Source: Umbilicaria muhlenbergii | Taxonomy: Eukaryota; Ascomycota; Lecanoromycetes; Umbilicariales; Umbilicariaceae | Assembly: GCA_000611775.1 (NCBI GenBank) | Contig: KK106981.1 | Span: 2,727,211-2,791,210 of the forward strand | Length of the DNA: 64,000 bases | Direction: 5' to 3' | Part shown: positions 60,012-64,000 of the stretch, in pieces | Position numbering within the stretch: position 1 is the first letter of the stretch | Layout of the letters: each line of letters starts with the position of its first letter | The notes under the pieces: model-generated | The model's database searches: none | What the model saw: the letters and a program-made list of their open reading frames with translations, nothing else | Told to the model about the DNA's origin: nothing | Made by a program: the position numbers and the translations under genes

Positions 60012-60896
60012 GGCGCCACCGAGTCCTGTTCTTCTCGTGCAGACATAAGCGTGACTGCTCCGAAACCAGCGCGTCCGGATCGATAGGTCTTCGCAGTCAC
60101 CGCCTCAGCCTATTCCGAGCCAGCAAGGTGGGAACTGCATCATCAGTATTGTCCGTGCACTAAGGTACCGGTAGTCTTCCATGCAGCGCATCCTAGTCCC
60201 GCCCTCCTATTTCCACCCCGATTGTCGGAGAAACTCAGCGTTGACGTTAGCCAGCGGAGTATGGATATCACGGCCTGGTAATGATATGCGGCATCGCGTC
60301 ACCGAGCCACGAGTTTTCGGATTCAACGAATCCAATGCACGCGATAACAGGTAGCCCTGGTTCACCACGGAGTGGTTCGATGAAGGCTCTGTCGCCTACA
60401 CCGTTGGAATCTACACCGTGTTTGGGGCCGTAGGCAGAGGCAGATGGCCTGTGACGCTGGCTTCCAAGCCCGCTGCGACCTCGTTTAGACTGCTCTTCGA
60501 CTACCGTGATGGGGTTTATTCGTTGTAGAGACTTGCTTATTCCGTCGACGACTGCTATGAACCATTCGCGATCTGTCGTTCTTTCTGTCTTAACATGCGT
60601 CGATGTTGGGATGTAGTTGCGTGTCGTTGGCTTTTAATTACTTTCTGTAGATATGGCGTTGCCAGCTAGGCCGACTCTTTCCTGATATAGCACCTGAACG
60701 TGCATGACGTCGAATGAATATTTTTGGAAGAACGCCTTCACACAGTCAAGTAACAACATAGCTTTACCCAACTCTCTCGCATCAGCTGGGTCAGCCAAGG
60801 TATGACCTACCAATTTTCTACGTCCGTGCGACTCGAGCAATATGTCCTCTCACCAAACCCAATACGCACCAAGAAACCACTTTTTCTCTACCCTCC
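60012..60896. other. Intergenic, no gene seen
   Basis: About 880 bp between two convergent units, the prenyltransferase remnant and the O-methyltransferase. One short piece around 60360-60530 reads protein-like on the plus strand (TEWFDEGSVAYTVGIYTVFG) but has no start, and I do not recognise it. Confidence 0.45.
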
Positions 60897-62504
60897 TCAA
60901 ACCTCCTCTCCTCCTTTCCAAACCCTCCTCAACCTCGCCTCCAGCACCGTCTGCGGCCCCACCTCCCCCCTCCAAACCCTCACAAGCTCCAACCCCGCCT
61001 CCTCAAAAATCTCCTCGAAATCCCTCCTCGTCCGTTCTCGTCCCGCCAAGTTCACAAACATAACATAATCCATCCAATACACCGCCATGTCATCGACTGT
61101 GCGTTCGCCATCGTGCTCCGGCACGATCATCTCGGCGATCAGAACGCGAGAGTCCGGAGCCATGGCGGAGACGATAGCGGAGAGGATCTGCACGCAGGAA
61201 GCCGAGTCCCAGTCGTGAAGGACACGGCGGAGGTAGTAGACATGCGCGTCTGTTAGGGTGTTTAATTAATAAGAGGAGAGAGTAGAGCGGAGGAAAAGAG
61301 GAAAGCGGGGAGGGATGGGCTAAGTGGATGTGAAGAGTTGGAGAGGTGGCTTACTTTTGACTGGTTGGGCGGTGAAGAAATCGTGTGGCATCTTCTCGAT
61401 GCCTGTGAGCTCGTCGTTAGGGATGGCTTCTAGAACCGAGGGCCTGTCCTGCAGGATCACCCTGCCCTTCAGCGAGGGACAGGCACTCTTAATTTGGAGC
61501 AAAGACTGTCCGCGTCCGCCACCGACATCAACTAGAAGCGGCCGATGGTCGAGATCCGGAGCGTTGCTAAGCTCGGAGTTGAATGGATACATGCCAAGGA
61601 CTGGGAGGGCGGTATCTTGCGTGGCCATGGCCATGTTGAAAAGACTCATGCGTTTTGGGTCCCTGGAGATGATTTCGAAGAAGTTGCTGCCTTCCATGTT
61701 GTTTGCCCAGGAGAAGGGAGTGTGCGTCATGGTTTTGGTGTCTCTGAAGCCTCTGGTTCTGAGATACTCGGGCAGTCTCGAGGTTGTGGGCAGGAGCTCG
61801 TCATACCTGTCAGGGTTCAACATAAGTCCGCGCGTAGTGATATAAGTAGCAGCCTTTTGCCGGGCGTTGGAAAGGATTCACATTAATTTGAAGAAGTCCA
61901 CCTCGTGTCCATCCAAATAAGCCAGAGAGAATGGCGTGTGGGCATATTGATTGGGGTCTATCCCTTTGAATATACCGGTCACTGTGAGTATCCGCATCAA
62001 GCGGACTGATAACCACCTCAGGCATTAGCGGAGTTATCTCCTCAGCGGAGAGAAACTCCGTGACTGACTGATCAACGTTTCTTCCGCTTCGACACTATAG
62101 GCAAGATCTTTCGCAGATATGCTCCCTTCGAGAGGGATCTTCTCAAGGACTCCTATTTCCAGAACAGCTCGCATGTTGCAAATCACCGCCATCTAGAAAT
62201 GCATAGTCAAGGCAGGCTTTACATATCAAGGACGAGTCGTTTTCCGCAGATACAAGACGATCAGGGTGGTTAAGCATATGTGCATTAACTCGCTGAACAG
62301 ACATACCTTCGTAAAATGATCGAACATTGCCTCCTTGGGCTCTTGCAACAGCTTACCGAGATGGCTCACCCGTCGAAGGAGACTCAATCGCTGCACACGT
62401 TCGGAGGGGCCGTCAGAACCCGTTTTCGACTCATACCACTTTGTAGCAGTAAGAAGCTCTTCCGCGAGGGCCGTCAAACTCATCGGATTAGATGGCTTTG
62501 ACAT
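60897..62504 (-). CDS. SAM-dependent O-methyltransferase (plant/fungal type)
   Basis: Probable O-methyltransferase of secondary metabolism, of the type that methylates phenolic hydroxyls using S-adenosylmethionine. Five exons (62504-62307, 62192-62069, 62005-61882, 61806-61355, 61249-60897; introns 114, 63, 75 and 105 bp) join in phase to 416 residues. The N-terminal helical dimerisation part includes MAVICNMRAVLEIGVLEKIP, a winged-helix-like segment RLMRILTVTGIFKGI and HTPFSLAYLDGHEVDFFKLM. Next comes YDELLPTTSRLPEYLRTRGF. The SAM-binding motif is LLVDVGGGRGQSLLQ, and the catalytic histidine region reads YYLRRVLHDWDS. The C-terminal part has LIAEMIVPEHDG. Length and motif order are normal for the family. 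It is divergent from the CYC2-type gene and convergent with a prenyltransferase pseudogene, which could mean a relic biosynthetic locus. Confidence 0.9.
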
Positions 62505-62942
62505 GTCTGGTTTTCAGAGTATGGAATCTAGAGCTCTGAAGCATTTCCTGAACCCATTGGAGTAATATAGGAGGTGAGACGGTGCTGTGCCTCCTAGCCA
62601 CATTATCTCCATTCCGTCCTTTCTGGAGTAGTACAGCTTCTGGTGGATCCATCCTTTCGGGTGATAATAGCTGTCCAATACCGTTGAGGCTTTACGAAGT
62701 CCCTTGCAATGCTTCGATGCATGCGAGTTCTAGTATCCGAGTGTCTATTGCTGGTCGGTTTTCTCATCGATGCCCTGAGCAGAAAACGGCTGTAACGCAA
62801 TTCGAATTAGCGCGCTTTGCATGATGTCTTAGCAACATACTCCGATACTTGCCACCATGGCATGAATGAACGCCCAAACAAAGATGAAATCCGGCAGATT
62901 TTGTAAGTGTACAAGTCTTCCGCAACGGTCCTTGTGTCATCC
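62505..62942. other. Divergent promoter region, O-methyltransferase / CYC2
   Basis: 438 bp between two start codons on opposite strands. It must hold both promoters; no specific site was recognised. Confidence 0.5.
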
Positions 62943-64000
62943 ATGGTTCCTAGATGCTCTACATGGGTGCTAGAGCGCTACTATGGACTTCGCTCGACAG
63001 CTCGGCCATTTCAGCTCATACGCGTTATAAGGGCACCTACCACTCTCATCTCTGCGTCCAAAGGTCATGCGCGGCTACAGTCGACCGTCAGCACTTCGGC
63101 AGGATCGCATCAACGTCGATGGCCTTGGTATCTCTTGACCTTTGCTAGTGGGTTTGGGTCGGCCATTACCTATAAATCATGGACGGAACCGGTGCCCGAT
63201 TCACCTCTGAATCCTCAATCGTTCTCACCGTATACTTTGATTTCGAGGGAACAAGTATCTTCGACGGGCAGCATCTTCACTCTCCGCCCGTCTCATTCTT
63301 CAGCGTTAAAGGACGGGGCAGACATATACAAACATTTCTGGAAAAGTGGCATATGGAGCGTTGAGGTCAAGCAACCACAATTGCAGATAGCGCGGGCTTA
63401 CACTCCATTACCGCCGTCAAACCTGCTGGCTAAAGGCGCCGAGGATGGGCTCGACCTCCACTTCGTTATCCGGCGTGACCCGAAAGGAGAGGTCTCCGGC
63501 TATCTCCACAAACTTCCTGAAGGCGCTAAGATTGATTTACGAGGACCGCATCTGGAATACAAGATCCCAACAAATGTAGGCGAAGTACTATTCCTTGCCG
63601 GCGGTACTGGCATTGCACCTGCTTTGCAAGCTGCGCACACATTGCTTTCTCACAGAACGTGTTCTGCTATTGAATCACCAAAGATACGAGTTCTCTGGGC
63701 GAACAGAAGACGGGATGAATGCATGGGAGGAACGAGCTTTCAACTCTCGGCCGCATCTGCAGCTTCAAATGTCCTAGCGTTATGGCCTGGCCCTGCGCAA
63801 CCGCAGACACTAAAAGTGCAGAATGAGAGTTTGAAACACGCTGATGGCACGCGCCAAGCTCCTTTGGTGAAAGAGCTTACGGCTTTGCAAAAGCAATATC
63901 CAAGCAGATTCAATGTCGAATATTTCGTGGATGAAGAGTACACTTATATCACCGAGGCTAGACTTGATCGATGCATCAGCGGCAAGGCATCCTGGGGAAC
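62943..64000 (+). CDS. CYC2: CYC2-like mitochondrial FAD/NAD oxidoreductase, 5' part
   Basis: Open from the ATG at 62943 to the window end (352 codons), truncated only by the window. The family is an inner-membrane flavoprotein that supports haem attachment to cytochrome c in fungi. The N-terminus MVPRCSTWVLERYYGLRSTA is Arg-rich and poor in acidic residues, like a mitochondrial presequence. It is followed by a membrane helix (RRWPWYLLTFASGFGSAITY, about residues 65-85). The FAD-binding ferredoxin-reductase-type fold starts at SPYTLISREQVSSTGSIFTL and contains ARAYTPLPPSN (RxYTP-type FAD motif), FVIRRDPKGEVSGYLHKL and LRGPHLEY. NAD-binding begins with VLFLAGGTGIAPALQ, the GGTGIAP motif. No intron is needed in this part. 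Confidence 0.88.
   Translation, partial: MVPRCSTWVLERYYGLRSTARPFQLIRVIRAPTTLISASKGHARLQSTVSTSAGSHQRRWPWYLLTFASGFGSAITYKSWTEPVPDSPLNPQSFSPYTLISREQVSSTGSIFTLRPSHSSALKDGADIYKHFWKSGIWSVEVKQPQLQIARAYTPLPPSNLLAKGAEDGLDLHFVIRRDPKGEVSGYLHKLPEGAKIDLRGPHLEYKIPTNVGEVLFLAGGTGIAPALQAAHTLLSHRTCSAIESPKIRVLWANRRRDECMGGTSFQLSAASAASNVLALWPGPAQPQTLKVQNESLKHADGTRQAPLVKELTALQKQYPSRFNVEYFVDEEYTYITEARLDRCISGKASWG

Overview
The window is a piece of a filamentous ascomycete (Pezizomycotina) chromosome. The host genes carry many short GT-AG introns, mostly 45-65 bp. They include typical fungal families: a TOK-type potassium channel, a CFEM/GPI surface protein, a SepA/Bni1 formin, DUF7918 and DUF3602 proteins, and a SAT4/PTH11-like rhodopsin-domain protein. 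Gene-bearing stretches of balanced composition alternate sharply with AT-rich blocks of mutated transposons, the pattern left by RIP-like decay. I cannot fix class or genus from sequence alone; Dothideomycetes would fit.

Layout: 1-6942 is an AT-rich block. It holds the 3' part of a chromovirus fossil, a very AT-rich spacer, and a pogo/Fot1 DNA transposon whose terminal inverted repeats I can delimit (5052-6942). 6943-36645 is the main gene island: TOK1 (-), a short unrecognised Cys-containing gene (-), MAK16 (-) divergent from MSS1 (+), a small DUF3602 protein (-), a degenerate unrecognised stretch (-), a CFEM protein (+), a small conserved membrane protein (-) divergent from the formin (+), and a DUF7918 protein (+). 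36646-57954 is one rhodopsin-domain gene whose first intron holds a 19.9-kb nested retrotransposon block. 57955-64000 carries a UbiA-type prenyltransferase pseudogene (+), an O-methyltransferase (-), and a CYC2-type mitochondrial flavoprotein (+) that runs off the window end.

The nested block: a Copia element on the minus strand (LTRs 36843-37062 and 56557-56776, 5-bp target duplication CTAAA) was hit by two chromoviruses of one family in opposite orientations. One is internally deleted and repeat-rich (37509-43053, duplication GATGC). The other is longer (47619-55900, duplication CAAAA). A non-coding inverted-repeat element also interrupts the Copia (about 45614-46559). Without the insertion the host intron would be 57 bp, and all five host exons remain open and join in phase into a 360-residue seven-helix protein.

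Most host genes are housekeeping or growth functions: ribosome biogenesis (MAK16), mitochondrial tRNA modification (MSS1), mitochondrial cytochrome c biogenesis (CYC2), and polarity/septation (formin). The prenyltransferase remnant beside an O-methyltransferase could be the relic of a small secondary-metabolite locus. I saw no CRISPR array, rRNA or convincing tRNA gene. Exon boundaries were derived by hand from splice consensus, phase and family resemblance; no alignment was run.
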